Shown piece after piece: positions 1-9,443 of a DNA stretch of 64,000 nt. Below the pieces are notes generated by a model, which worked only from the letters and a program-made list of their open reading frames with translations, was not told where the DNA came from and did no database searches. Every line of letters begins with the position of its first letter. The first letter of the stretch is position 1. Both the position numbers and the translations under genes were made by a program. Source of the DNA: Thalassococcus sp. S3 (lineage in GTDB: Bacteria > Pseudomonadota > Alphaproteobacteria > Rhodobacterales > Rhodobacteraceae); contig NZ_CP022303.1 in NCBI RefSeq assembly GCF_004216475.1, forward strand, positions 2,542,001 to 2,606,000, given 5' to 3'.

Positions 1-72
1 TGCGACTGCATATCTCTGAAAACACACCACAACTGACCCAAGGCGCAGACAGGCAAGATAGAGAGGGGTCTG

Positions 73-162
73 TGGCGGAGAGACAGGGATTCGAACCCTG
101 GAGACGGTTTCCCGCCTACACACTTTCCAGGCGTGCGCCTTCGACCACTCGGCCACCTCTCC
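73..162 (-). tRNA. tRNA-Ser (GGA anticodon)
   Basis: Read on the minus strand this folds as a class II tRNA. The acceptor arm begins GGAGAGG, the anticodon loop contains CTGGAAA (anticodon GGA), there is a long variable arm with GCGGG...CCGTC pairing, the T loop is GTTCGAATC, and CCA is encoded. Length is 90 nt, normal for serine tRNA. The gene is complete and stands alone, 57 bp beyond the stop of the mechanosensitive channel gene. Confidence 0.95.
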
Positions 163-219
163 GTGAGCGCGACTTTTGCCGCAATGCGCGCGCCTTTGCA
201 AGGCGAAATGGGCGACAAA

Positions 220-2655
220 TCAGGTTGTGTCGTCGCCCGGTCCGTCGGGATCCTCCGGTGCGTCCGGCACCATTTCCGACATCTCCGTCTCGGTCTGTTC
301 GACCTGCTTCGGCGGGGCGGCCTCCATCGCCGGCACCTCTTGGGGGCGCAAGGCTTCGGGGTTGCGCAACCAGATGTCGCGCTGGGCGAACGGGATCTCG
401 ATACCCTCTTCGATAAAGCGCTGAGCGATGCGGTGGTTCATCTCGGTCCGCACCGACAGCGAGAAGTTCACATCCCTCAGGATCGCACGGATCTCGAAAT
501 CCAGCGAATCCGCGCCGAAGCCGCTGAACAGGACGAATGGCGCGGGCTGGGCCAGTACCATCGGATGTTCATTGGCGATCTCGCGCAGGATCGCCTCGAC
601 TTTCCGGGTGTCCGTGCCATAGGCCACGCCCACCTTCACGATCACCCGTCCGACGGTGTTGCCACGGGTGTAGTTGGTGACCGTCCCACTGACCAGATCG
701 GCATTGGGTACGATGACATCCGTCCGGTCGAACGTCTCGATCCGGGTGGAGCGGACCGAGATGTCACGCACATAGCCCATCTGACCGCCCACTTCGATCC
801 AGTCCCCTTCGGAGATGGGACGCTCGATCAGAAGGATGATGCCGCTGACGAAGTTGGATACGATGTTCTGCAGGCCAAACCCGATGCCGACGGAGAGCGC
901 GCCCGCCACGATGGCAAGGGAGCTGAGATCGATGCCCGCCCCGGAAATCGCGATGATGGCCGCCAGGAAGATCCCGACGTAGCCGACGCCCGACACGATG
1001 GCCACCTGCCCACCGGTATCGATGCGGGTCTTGGGCAGAAGGTTCGTCTTGAGCGCCCCCTGAAGAAGCCGCGTGACGAAGTAACCGATCAGAAAGATGA
1101 TGATGAATGTCAGGAAATCCATCGGCGAGATGCGGGTCTCGCCCAGCGTGAAGCCTTCGCTAAAGCGGGTCCAAAGCTCCATCAGATCGGTGATCCTGAC
1201 CCCCCAGATCAGCGCCAGCAAGGGCAGCGATAACAAGGTCAGAGCAAAACCGATCAAGACGGGAATAAGGGAATCGCGGGCCGCAACACCCTGCCCCGAC
1301 AGCCAGCCATAGATGTCACCGGACAAACGTTGCAACACGACAAGGATGCCAAAGAGGGCCAGTGACATCACTGCCGGATAAGCGATCGCCTCGGCCAAAG
1401 CGACATAGCCGATCGCGGCCAGAACGGGGCCGATCACGGCCACCAGCATCGAAAGCCGGCCCAGTGTGCGCAGCACTCGTGCAAAGCCCGGCGCGATGGC
1501 GGGTGTCTCGCCCTCGGTCACCGGTTCGGGCCGGGCGTTGCGGAACAGGATCTGCCCCAGCCGCAACAGCACGATGCCTATGAGGATGAGATGCGGGAAC
1601 GTGGCAACGGCGCGTGTGGCCTGATCTGCATTGGCGATCTCAAGCAGCGCTTCCAGCGCGGCCCGCAAGACAAAAAGCAGCGCCAGCAAGGTGCCGTAAA
1701 ACCGCATTTCCGCCCGTCGTTCCAACGGAAAGAGGATCAGCGCTTCGTCGTCCTGCCGGGAAAAGAGCCGTTCGCACAGCCAGCGCAGCACCAAAAGGAC
1801 AGCGCCCCAGATCGGCAACTGCTCCACCAGCGGGGCGCCGCGACGCCCCACCATCCCGGTGGCCATCAAGGCTTCGGAAAGCGCATAAAGTCCCAGCACA
1901 GGCAGCGCGATGCGTCCCAGCGAGACCGCAAAAGACCACACACCGCTGCCCTGTCCCCCAAGCTGACGCAGGTAATCGCCCGCCATCGCGGACCACACCC
2001 GCCCCCGCGCCAGAAGCACGATGGCGACGCCGAGCAAGACAACGACAAGCGGCGCATTGGTCCGCAAGGTCTCGCGCTGAGAGGGATTGCGCCAGCCCGC
2101 GGCAGTCTCTTGCGCCAGACTTGCGGTTGCTTCGCTCAGATCCAGAATGGCACCGGGCCACAGAACCGGGTTGAGTGGAGACGGACCGAGGGCCAACACT
2201 TCCTCTGCCTGCCGTTCGCGCAGGATGCGGTCAATCTCCGACACCAGGCCGTTTGCGCGATTGAACGCGGCCTCCGCTGCCTGGCGCGGCGCACGGAGGG
2301 CCTGAAGCTGCTCGTTCAGGTCAGCCCTCTGGCTGGCGATGTTGGGGGCTTCCTCACCATTTTCGGGGGCCGGTCCCAAGGCGTTCAACTGTGACTGTAG
2401 CGTCTCGATCCGGGCCGAATTGACGTCTCTGGCGTCAAGAAACTGTTGACGATATCGCACGATTTCCGCGCGCAACGCCTCCAACGCCCGGTCCGACGCG
2501 CGATCTGCGTCGATGGTCTGTTCCGCGCGTGTCGCTACGGGTTGCCAGGCGTCAAAGTCGGGGCCATTGCGACCATTGGTCTGCGCCTCCGCCAGCACGG
2601 CGGCCAGCGTCAACGTGGCGACCAGGGCGATCCTTGCCCAAATCCTCGTCATCAT
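220..2655 (-). CDS. Large mechanosensitive ion channel, MscS/MscK family with DUF3772 N-terminus
   Basis: The 811-residue protein has an N-terminal signal sequence (about residues 1-24, ending in AEA), a periplasmic helical domain with coiled-coil character (about 30-160, DUF3772-like), roughly ten membrane segments, and a C-terminal MscS module. The pore-lining helix and beta domain are recognisable near residue 600 (GIGFGLQNIVSNFVSG, then ERPISEGDWIEV and VPNADLVSGTVTNYT). Such channels release solutes on hypo-osmotic shock. Its ATG overlaps the cysK stop by ATGA, so it is the last, translationally coupled gene of the cfa-trgA-trgB-cysK-mscS operon. The C-terminus is a charged acidic tail. 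Family assignment is firm; the gating stimulus is inferred. Confidence 0.88.
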   Translation of the reverse strand: MMTRIWARIALVATLTLAAVLAEAQTNGRNGPDFDAWQPVATRAEQTIDADRASDRALEALRAEIVRYRQQFLDARDVNSARIETLQSQLNALGPAPENGEEAPNIASQRADLNEQLQALRAPRQAAEAAFNRANGLVSEIDRILRERQAEEVLALGPSPLNPVLWPGAILDLSEATASLAQETAAGWRNPSQRETLRTNAPLVVVLLGVAIVLLARGRVWSAMAGDYLRQLGGQGSGVWSFAVSLGRIALPVLGLYALSEALMATGMVGRRGAPLVEQLPIWGAVLLVLRWLCERLFSRQDDEALILFPLERRAEMRFYGTLLALLFVLRAALEALLEIANADQATRAVATFPHLILIGIVLLRLGQILFRNARPEPVTEGETPAIAPGFARVLRTLGRLSMLVAVIGPVLAAIGYVALAEAIAYPAVMSLALFGILVVLQRLSGDIYGWLSGQGVAARDSLIPVLIGFALTLLSLPLLALIWGVRITDLMELWTRFSEGFTLGETRISPMDFLTFIIIFLIGYFVTRLLQGALKTNLLPKTRIDTGGQVAIVSGVGYVGIFLAAIIAISGAGIDLSSLAIVAGALSVGIGFGLQNIVSNFVSGIILLIERPISEGDWIEVGGQMGYVRDISVRSTRIETFDRTDVIVPNADLVSGTVTNYTRGNTVGRVIVKVGVAYGTDTRKVEAILREIANEHPMVLAQPAPFVLFSGFGADSLDFEIRAILRDVNFSLSVRTEMNHRIAQRFIEEGIEIPFAQRDIWLRNPEALRPQEVPAMEAAPPKQVEQTETEMSEMVPDAPEDPDGPGDDTT

Positions 2656-3686
2656 ACGTCTTCAAACACTCCAGGAATGCTCATGGGGCCGGCTGTCATC
2701 CAATCGGGCACAGGCAATCCTTTTTCCCTCAGGAACGCCGGGTTGAACAACTTCGACTGATATCGGGTTCCATAGTCGCAGAGTATGGTTACGATTGTGT
2801 GCCCCGGCCCCAGATCCTTGGCCATGCGCACAGCACCGGCGATGTTGACCCCGGACGATCCCCCCAGAACCAGCCCCTCCTCCCGCAAGAGATCGAAGAC
2901 GATCGGCAACGCCTCGGCATCCGGGATCTGGTAGGAAAAGTCGGGTGTGAACCCTTCGAGATTGGCCGTGATCCGCCCCTGCCCGATCCCTTCCGTGATA
3001 GAACCGCCCTCGCTTTTAAGCTCTCCGCTTGTGTAGAACGAATAAAGCGCTGCACCCATCGGGTCGGCCAGTCCGATTTTCACGCCCTTTGGCTGAAGCC
3101 CTTCGGCCACGCCAGCCAAGGTGCCGCCAGAGCCGCAGGCGCAGATAAAGCCGTCCACCTTGCCGCCTGTCTGTTCCCAGATTTCCGGCGCCGTTGTTTC
3201 CACATGGGCCTGCCGGTTGGCGACATTGTCGAACTGGTTGGCCCAGATCGCACCATTTGGTTCGGTCTTGTTAAGCTCTTCGGCCAAACGCGCCGAATAC
3301 TTCACATAATTGTTCGGATTTCGATAGGGCGCTGCTGGCACCTGCACCAACTCCGCTCCGGCCAGGCGCAGCATGTCTTTCTTTTCCTGGCTTTGCGTCT
3401 CGGGGATCACGATCACCGTTTTGAACCCCATCGAGGCGCCCACCAGCGCAAGGCCGATGCCGGTGTTTCCGGCTGTCCCCTCCACGATGGTCCCGCCGGG
3501 GCGCAAGCTGCCCCGCGCCATGGCATCCCGGATGATATAGAGCGCCGCGCGGTCCTTGACCGATTGGCCTGGGTTCAGAAACTCGGCCTTGCCCAGGATC
3601 GTGCAACCGGTCTCCTCGCTGACCCGGCGCAGCCGGATCAGGGGTGTGTGTCCAACGGCCTCGGCCAAATCCTGTGCAACACGCAT
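2652..3686 (-). CDS. cysK: Cysteine synthase A (O-acetylserine sulfhydrylase)
   Basis: This 344-residue PLP enzyme of the beta-replacement family makes cysteine from O-acetylserine and sulfide. The PLP-binding lysine sits in NPGQSVKDRA (Lys44), the substrate loop is GTAGNTGIG, and the glycine-rich phosphate-binding loop is GSGGTLAGV. An open frame runs further upstream, but ATG 3686 has AAGGGGGG directly before it and begins at the family's normal N-terminus, so that start was chosen. It lies 59 bp after trgB and overlaps the channel gene by 4 bp. In Rhodobacter sphaeroides, cysK next to trgAB contributes to tellurite resistance; the same arrangement here supports the call. Confidence 0.93.
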   Translation of the reverse strand: MRVAQDLAEAVGHTPLIRLRRVSEETGCTILGKAEFLNPGQSVKDRAALYIIRDAMARGSLRPGGTIVEGTAGNTGIGLALVGASMGFKTVIVIPETQSQEKKDMLRLAGAELVQVPAAPYRNPNNYVKYSARLAEELNKTEPNGAIWANQFDNVANRQAHVETTAPEIWEQTGGKVDGFICACGSGGTLAGVAEGLQPKGVKIGLADPMGAALYSFYTSGELKSEGGSITEGIGQGRITANLEGFTPDFSYQIPDAEALPIVFDLLREEGLVLGGSSGVNIAGAVRMAKDLGPGHTIVTILCDYGTRYQSKLFNPAFLREKGLPVPDWMTAGPMSIPGVFEDV

Positions 3687-3745
3687 GATACCCCCCTTGG
3701 CTTTGCGACGTGTTCGCGCAGCATTACCCGTGTGATGTTGCGACC

Positions 3746-4873
3746 TCAAGCATTCTCCCTCAGCCGGTCCCGGTTGCGGGCCAGCCAAAGCGCGACCACC
3801 AAGAGCGGCATGTCCCGGTGCCGGCCGCTGTCTATGTCCGTCATCAGGGTTTCAAAGGGCACCACATGCGTCCTGATATCCTCTCCCTCCGATGCCAGGC
3901 CCCCTTTGCCGGCCGTTTCCGACAGATCTGCCAGACCAACGAACATATGAACGAATTCCGTCGAGGATCCGGTGCTGGAATAGGCGGCCGAAACAGGCTC
4001 AAGCCGATCCAGCCGCAGCCCCGCTTCTTCCAGGGCCTCGCGATGCGCAGCCTCTTGGGGCGTTTCACCGGGATCAATCAAGCCCGAGACCGGCTCAAGA
4101 AGCCAGGGATCCGGATCTCCGGTAGCGAAAGGAGGGACGCGAAACTGCTCGGTCAGCAGCACGGTGTCAAGAACAGGGTCATAGGGCAGCACCACGGCGG
4201 CCTCGCCGACAAAGAAGGCGGCGCGATTGATCACTGGCCCCATAGTTCCGTCAAAACGCGGAACCTGCAGATCGTATTCCTCGACCGCGAAGAAATTCGT
4301 GTAGGGCCGCCTTTGCTTCGCAACATGCGGCAAGGCGCGCCCGCTGCCCGGCCTGCGTTGCGCGGCCAGACGCGCCCAGGCGCGGGCGCGGATGATACCG
4401 AACCGTTGGGCAAGCGCCTCGGCGCTCCAATGGCCGAAATGCGCCATCGCCTCTCGCGCGGCATAGAGCGTCATTTCCCCCCAGCGACTGACCCAATCCT
4501 CCAGAGACCAGGGCGAACCGGTTGACCAGACACCCGGCGTCGGAAAGTAGACCTGCCCTTGATGGCCCCCGCCGGAGCCCAGCGTGACCGTCACGGGGTG
4601 CAGCGCGTAGGCAAATCCGCCTTCGTAATAGTTCAGCCGCTCCAGATCCGTTTCGCTGAGGTCCAGAAGAAGCAGTCCCTCCACCTCTCCGCCCGGCTCT
4701 GCGACAAGCAACGGGAAAGACTGTCCGTCTGCCCAATAGACCGCATGGTCCTTCAGGCACGCGGGTTCTGCCGCGGTCACCTCGCGCCCCAGCACGACCT
4801 CAAGCAAGGGGCGATAGCGCAGGGTTCCGTAGACAAAAAGGTTCAAGGCCTCAGCGCCATGTCCGCCAGGCAT
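3746..4873 (-). CDS. trgB: TrgB: gamma-glutamylcyclotransferase-like plus NUDIX fusion protein
   Basis: The 375 residues form two enzyme domains. Residues 10-120 resemble the AIG2/gamma-glutamylcyclotransferase fold (LFVYGTLRYRPLL, and NYYEGGFA as in the substrate pocket). Residues 210-370 form a NUDIX hydrolase of the ADP-ribose pyrophosphatase type, with a complete Nudix box at 264-286 (GLIDPGE, REALEEAG). The start overlaps the 3' end of trgA by 23 bp and cysK follows, which matches the trgAB-cysK tellurite-resistance locus of Rhodobacter. The biochemical role in tellurite resistance is not evident from the sequence; hydrolysis of a nucleoside-diphosphate sugar linked to redox stress is an inference. 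Confidence 0.85.
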   Translation of the reverse strand: MPGGHGAEALNLFVYGTLRYRPLLEVVLGREVTAAEPACLKDHAVYWADGQSFPLLVAEPGGEVEGLLLLDLSETDLERLNYYEGGFAYALHPVTVTLGSGGGHQGQVYFPTPGVWSTGSPWSLEDWVSRWGEMTLYAAREAMAHFGHWSAEALAQRFGIIRARAWARLAAQRRPGSGRALPHVAKQRRPYTNFFAVEEYDLQVPRFDGTMGPVINRAAFFVGEAAVVLPYDPVLDTVLLTEQFRVPPFATGDPDPWLLEPVSGLIDPGETPQEAAHREALEEAGLRLDRLEPVSAAYSSTGSSTEFVHMFVGLADLSETAGKGGLASEGEDIRTHVVPFETLMTDIDSGRHRDMPLLVVALWLARNRDRLRENA

Positions 4874-5294
4874 ATTCAGTCAGAAGCCCGCAGAATATGG
4901 CGCCTATGACCAGCGTTGCGATGACGACCGGATCGACCAGGATCTTGCTAAAGTCAAACCCGATCTGAAAGATCGCCACGATCGCCTCGAACGGGCCGTC
5001 ATAGCGGTTGCGCATCGCAAGCCGCACCATTTCGTTGGTCGCCTGCACGAAAAGACCCCAGAAGACCAGCAGCGCCATGCCGGTCAGTCCATTGTTGATG
5101 GCAGGTGTCAGACCGTGCCGTCCGGCCCGTTTGCCCATCGACACCCAGCCCACCACGGCCCCAAGTGCGACGTTGATCCAGGTGAAATAGCCCGGATCCG
5201 TGCCCTCTGGCATCAGTGGTATGATCAGCACCGAAACGATGAACGCCAGCAGGGCCAGGCTTATGGCGGCGAACAGTCTTGCGGCGTCGGGCAT
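4851..5294 (-). CDS. trgA: TrgA-family integral membrane protein
   Basis: This is a 147-residue hydrophobic protein with about four membrane helices (around residues 7-27, 37-52, 70-92 and 112-140) and no recognisable catalytic motif. It is assigned to TrgA from its size, its topology and its position immediately before trgB and cysK, the order found in the Rhodobacter sphaeroides tellurite locus. The gene starts 7 bp after the cfa stop and overlaps trgB by 23 bp, so all three are co-transcribed. Its Shine-Dalgarno is weak, suggesting that translation depends on the upstream gene. Molecular function is unknown. Confidence 0.75.
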   Translation of the reverse strand: MPDAARLFAAISLALLAFIVSVLIIPLMPEGTDPGYFTWINVALGAVVGWVSMGKRAGRHGLTPAINNGLTGMALLVFWGLFVQATNEMVRLAMRNRYDGPFEAIVAIFQIGFDFSKILVDPVVIATLVIGAIFCGLLTEYAWRTWR

Positions 5295-5301
5295 TCGGAA
5301 C

Positions 5302-6510
5302 TCAGGACGGTCGTGAAATCGTGATTTGGGTCACGTCACAATTGGCACTCTGAAAGGTCGAGGCGCAAGAGGTAAGATAATAATTCCACATCCGCCGGAA
5401 CCGCTCGTCAAAGCCCATTTCGGCGATCTGGTCCCATTTCTGGTTGAAGGTCTCGTGCCAGCGGCGCAGCGTCAGGTCGTAACTTTGCCCGAATTCCACG
5501 CTTCGAACCACGCCAAGACCGGCATTCTCCACCTGACTTTTCAGCACTGTGGGGCTGGGCAGCATGCCGCCCGGGAAGATGTATTTCTGGATGAAATCCA
5601 CACCTTTGCGGTAGGCCTCGAACCGCTTGTCGGCCACCGTGATGATCTGCAGCGTCGCGTTGCGACCGGGCCTGAGACGCTCGCGCACGGTTTCGAAATA
5701 GACCGGCCAATAACGCTCTCCCACCGCCTCGAACATCTCGATGGAGGCGATGCCGTCATAGCTGCCGCGCTCGTCGCGGTAATCCTGCAGCTTGAAGTCG
5801 ACCTGATCGGCAAGACCGGCCCGTTCAATGCGCTCACGGGCAAAGCGGAACTGTTCTTCGCTGATCGTCAGCCCCGTGACCTTCAGCCCACGCTCCTTGG
5901 CGGCATATTCGGCAAAGCCGCCCCAACCGCAGCCGATCTCAAGGATATGATCGCCGGGCTTGGCGCCCATCTCATCGACAAGCTGAGCATATTTGGCGAT
6001 CTGGGCGTTCTCGGTGCTCTCCTGCCCCGTCGCGAAGAGCGCACTGGAATAGGTCATCGTCTCGTCCAGCCACAGACCGTAGAAGTCATTGCCCAGATCG
6101 TAGTGATAGCTAATGTTTTTTCGCGCCTGCGCCTTGTGGTTGCGCTGCAGCCAGAAGCGCAGACGCTCGTAGGCGCGGACGAGGTTCATGCCCGGAAACC
6201 CCTCATAAACGGAATCGTTGTCGGCGTGAACGAAATCCATGAAAGCCTGCAGGTCCGGTGTGCTCCACCAATTGTCGAGGTAGGCATCCGAAAATCCCAG
6301 GTCGCCCTCGCGGATCAGCCGCGCGAAAAGATCGGGATTGTTCACATGCATCTCTGCAACTGGTCCGGGCTTGGCGCCCTCGGCCCGGAACACGCGGCCA
6401 TCGGGAAGATGGGTGTCCAATCGCCCGTTTTCGATCCTCTGGGCCATGGCAAAGGCCTGCGTGAAATATCGCGGCAGATTGCTCTGCCCCTCTGTGGTCC
6501 TCAGGATCAT
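5302..6510 (-). CDS. cfa: Cyclopropane-fatty-acyl-phospholipid synthase family methyltransferase
   Basis: The 402-residue protein belongs to the CFA synthase/mycolic acid methyltransferase family, which adds a methylene group from S-adenosylmethionine to unsaturated acyl chains of membrane lipids. It has a short N-terminal lipid-binding domain (about 1-125), then a Rossmann methyltransferase domain with SAM motif I at about 188-198 (LEIGCGWGGF). YHYDLGNDFYGLWLD is the family signature just before it. ATG 6510 has GGGGAG upstream with 5-nt spacing and is preferred over the GTG six bases earlier. It is the first gene of the operon that continues into trgA. Substrate and exact product are not proven. 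Confidence 0.88.
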   Translation of the reverse strand: MILRTTEGQSNLPRYFTQAFAMAQRIENGRLDTHLPDGRVFRAEGAKPGPVAEMHVNNPDLFARLIREGDLGFSDAYLDNWWSTPDLQAFMDFVHADNDSVYEGFPGMNLVRAYERLRFWLQRNHKAQARKNISYHYDLGNDFYGLWLDETMTYSSALFATGQESTENAQIAKYAQLVDEMGAKPGDHILEIGCGWGGFAEYAAKERGLKVTGLTISEEQFRFARERIERAGLADQVDFKLQDYRDERGSYDGIASIEMFEAVGERYWPVYFETVRERLRPGRNATLQIITVADKRFEAYRKGVDFIQKYIFPGGMLPSPTVLKSQVENAGLGVVRSVEFGQSYDLTLRRWHETFNQKWDQIAEMGFDERFRRMWNYYLTSCASTFQSANCDVTQITISRPS

Positions 6511-6586
6511 CCGCACTCCCCATCCTGCGTTTCGTGTCAGGTTAGGTTGACAGCCCTAGCCCGACAAGTGATGTCGTTCAAAAAAC

Positions 6587-8011
6587 TCAGAAATCTCGCG
6601 CTTCATAAGCAGCAAGCGCCTTCTTTCTCCCCTCATCCGCGGCCACGATGGGCTTCGGATATGGATCGCTTGGCGTCATCGTCCACGAGCGCGGGATCGC
6701 ATCGAAATAGCTCAGCGCCGCGTCGGACGGGTTTGACCGCCCTTCAGCGATCCAGTGGCGCACATAGTCCCGGTTCGGATCGAACTTGTCGAGCTGCGTG
6801 ACCGGGTTGAAGACCCGGAAGTAAGGCGTGGCATCAGGGCCTGAGCCTGCCGACCATTGCCACCCCATCGCGTTGGAGGCCGGATCCCAGTCGATCAGAC
6901 AGTCCTCGAACCATTTCAGCCCGATCTTCCAGTGGCAGAGGAGATGTTTCGTCAGATAGCTCGCCACGATCATCCGCCCGCGATTGTGCATCCGGCCTGT
7001 CACATACATCTCCCGCATCGCGGCGTCGACGAACTGGATGCCGGTGCGGCCCTGTTTCCACGCCTTGACCTCGGCCTTGCGCTCGTCATCGTTCCACGGG
7101 AAGGCATCCCAATCCTCTTTCCAGTTGCCCGTGAGGATGCGCGGCGTGTGGTGCATCAGGTGATAGGCGAACTCGCGCCAGACCAGCTCTTTCAGGAACG
7201 TTTCCGCCCCCTTCTTGCCCTCGTGCATCGCCCGCATTCCCGCGTGCCAGCAGGTATGCGGGCTGATCTCACCCAGGCTCATGTTCTCGCTCAGCCCCGA
7301 CGTGCCGTCCTGGTCCGGACGGTCCCGGCTGGCGTCGTATCCATCCACGATCTGCGCCATGAAGGCCCCCAACCGGGCTTGCGCCGCGGCCTCTCCAAGC
7401 CTCACATGGGGCCTAACGACCCCGGCCCCGCGATCCATCGCCGCGTCGAGCTGCCAGTCATCAAGATTTTCGCTTTCCGGCCACATGGTGGGCGCCGGGA
7501 TGTCCTTGGGCGCAGGCAAGGGTGCGTCGACATCGCGATCCTTCACCATCTTCCAGAACGGCGTATAGACCTTGTAGAACGTGCCTGTCTTGGTCTCGAC
7601 CGTCCAGGGTTCGAACATCAGATGGCCGCCAAAGGACTTGGCCTCGATCCCCTTGTCCTTGAGCGCCGCCTTGACCTTGCTGTCGCGCTTAACCGCGTCG
7701 GGATCATAGAGCCGCGACCAATAGACCGCGTCCGCGCCAGTCTCTTCGATCACGTGCTGTAATACGTCCAGCGCATCGCCCGCGCGCAGGACAAGACGGC
7801 TCCCCTTCTCTTCCAGCCGCTCTGCAAAGGCCTCAAGACCCAGCCCCAGTCGCCATTTCGGCGCGGCGCCAAGGCCATCCACCTGGCTGTCACGGATGAA
7901 CACCGGGATAACCGGCCGCCCGCTCTTGCAGGCAGCGCTCAGTGCCGGATGATCCGATGTCCTGAGATCCCGCCGAACCCACACCAGAACCGGTGTTTTG
8001 CTATTCCCCAT
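6587..8011 (-). CDS. phrB: Deoxyribodipyrimidine photolyase (CPD photolyase)
   Basis: This 474-residue flavoprotein repairs cyclobutane pyrimidine dimers using blue light. The N-terminal alpha/beta antenna domain begins VLVWVRRDLRTSDHPAL. The helical FAD domain carries the family motifs WREFAYHLMHHTP, TGIQFVDAAMREMYVTGRMHNRGRM and DWDPASNAMGWQWSAGSGPD, which include the FAD-contacting and DNA-contacting residues. The length is normal. A GAGGCGGAG ribosome site precedes the ATG. It sits downstream of the aminotransferase gene with a 52-bp gap and may share its transcript. Confidence 0.93.
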   Translation of the reverse strand: MGNSKTPVLVWVRRDLRTSDHPALSAACKSGRPVIPVFIRDSQVDGLGAAPKWRLGLGLEAFAERLEEKGSRLVLRAGDALDVLQHVIEETGADAVYWSRLYDPDAVKRDSKVKAALKDKGIEAKSFGGHLMFEPWTVETKTGTFYKVYTPFWKMVKDRDVDAPLPAPKDIPAPTMWPESENLDDWQLDAAMDRGAGVVRPHVRLGEAAAQARLGAFMAQIVDGYDASRDRPDQDGTSGLSENMSLGEISPHTCWHAGMRAMHEGKKGAETFLKELVWREFAYHLMHHTPRILTGNWKEDWDAFPWNDDERKAEVKAWKQGRTGIQFVDAAMREMYVTGRMHNRGRMIVASYLTKHLLCHWKIGLKWFEDCLIDWDPASNAMGWQWSAGSGPDATPYFRVFNPVTQLDKFDPNRDYVRHWIAEGRSNPSDAALSYFDAIPRSWTMTPSDPYPKPIVAADEGRKKALAAYEARDF

Positions 8012-8063
8012 GCTCCGCCTCTTATCTGCGTTTGCCCTGATACGGGTCGCGCGCGCAGACGGA

Positions 8064-9284
8064 TTAAAGAACGTCGTCCAAGGCGTTCAAAAGCTGATCA
8101 ATTTCCGCGCGGCTCGTATAGTGCACGAAACTCAAACGCAGAACACCCTTGTCAGGATCCACACCCATCGCCTGAAGCGGACGCTGCGCGTAGAAATCGC
8201 CGCCTCCCGCCATGATGCCGTGCCGGGCCAGTTCCCCCGCGACCGGCTCTGCCGGACGGTTCAGCGACACCGCAATCGTGGGCGCACGCCCCTCTGCCTC
8301 TGACGGGCCGATCAGGCGCACCGAGTTGCGGTCTTTCAGCGCATCGAGCACCGGCTGCGCCAGCGCCACCTCGTGCGCGCGCATCAGATCATGCACGGCC
8401 CTGCCCCGCTCAGCCGGCCCGCCTTCGACGCCGTGATGGGCGGCCAAGGCATCGATGTAGTCCGCCATGCCCGCACTCGCGGCGATCTGGGCATGATCCG
8501 GACCTGCGGGCGTGAAACGTTTGTAAAGCGTGCCCCCGTTGAAGCCGTGGCCCTGGTTGGGCAACATCTCACCCAAGGCGCGGCGGATCACCATCAGACC
8601 CTGATGCGGCCCATAGGTCTTGTAGGCCGAGAAGAGATAGATATCCGGTCCAAGATCCCCCACATCCGGTAATCCATGCGGCGCGTAAGAGACGCCGTCG
8701 ACGCAGACAAAGGCCCCCGCGGCATGGGCGAGCGCGGTGATCTCCATCACCGGATTGATCGCGCCCACCACGTTGGAACAATGCGGAAAACAGACCAGCC
8801 GGACCGTCTCGTCCAGAAGATCCTCCAGATCTGCCGGATCCAGAAGCCCGCTCTCACGGTCGATACGCCATTCCCGCACCTCGATCCCCGCATCCGCCAG
8901 CCTGCGCCATGGACCCGAATTGGCCTCGTGATCTTGATTGGTCACCACGATCGCCTCTCCCGGCGACATCCACTGCCGAAAGGCCTGCGCCAGAACATAT
9001 GTGTTCTGCGTGGTCGAGGGACCGAAGCTCAGCTCATCGCTTTCCACACCCAGGATCGCGGCCAGACGGCTGCGCGCCTCGTCCATCTCCGCACCCGCCG
9101 CCTCGCTCGCGGCGTAAGGCGCATAGGGCTGCACCTTGCGCTCGGTGTAAAACCGGGTCAGCCGGTCCACGACCGGCTGGCACGCGTAAGACCCGCCTGC
9201 ATTTTCAAAAAATGCCTGTCCCTGCAGCGAGGGCTGCGCGAAGGCCGGGAATTGCGCCCGGACGAATGTCAGATCCAGCTCCAT
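8064..9284 (-). CDS. Cysteine desulfurase-like class V aminotransferase
   Basis: The 406-residue PLP enzyme belongs to the class V (NifS/SufS-like) family, VC1184-like subgroup. The PLP lysine lies in LFSAYKTYGPHQGLM and the cofactor aspartate in CVDGVSYAPH; the start of the large domain reads SFGPSTTQNTY. The open frame extends upstream to a TTG at 9341, but ATG 9284 (MELDLTFVRAQFPAF) gives the normal family N-terminus. Whether it desulfurates cysteine or acts on another amino acid cannot be said, and no Suf or Isc genes are adjacent. Confidence 0.85.
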   Translation of the reverse strand: MELDLTFVRAQFPAFAQPSLQGQAFFENAGGSYACQPVVDRLTRFYTERKVQPYAPYAASEAAGAEMDEARSRLAAILGVESDELSFGPSTTQNTYVLAQAFRQWMSPGEAIVVTNQDHEANSGPWRRLADAGIEVREWRIDRESGLLDPADLEDLLDETVRLVCFPHCSNVVGAINPVMEITALAHAAGAFVCVDGVSYAPHGLPDVGDLGPDIYLFSAYKTYGPHQGLMVIRRALGEMLPNQGHGFNGGTLYKRFTPAGPDHAQIAASAGMADYIDALAAHHGVEGGPAERGRAVHDLMRAHEVALAQPVLDALKDRNSVRLIGPSEAEGRAPTIAVSLNRPAEPVAGELARHGIMAGGGDFYAQRPLQAMGVDPDKGVLRLSFVHYTSRAEIDQLLNALDDVL

Positions 9285-9443
9285 ACCGGCAAGATGCCGC
9301 CAATTCAGGCGAAGCTGCAAGCCAAGAACGGTGCAAACCAAGCTTGGTATTACGCAAGGTTGCCTTTCTCCCCAAGCGGTCGGACCCGGAGGGTTTTTGC
9401 GGGCGCGCCGGCTGAACCGAGCCCTCTCTCAAGGCCTCCTGTG

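Noticed and set aside
133..1233. 366-codon plus-strand open frame
   Set aside because: It is antisense to the MscS-type channel gene, has no family resemblance, and its residue composition is typical of high-GC antisense frames.
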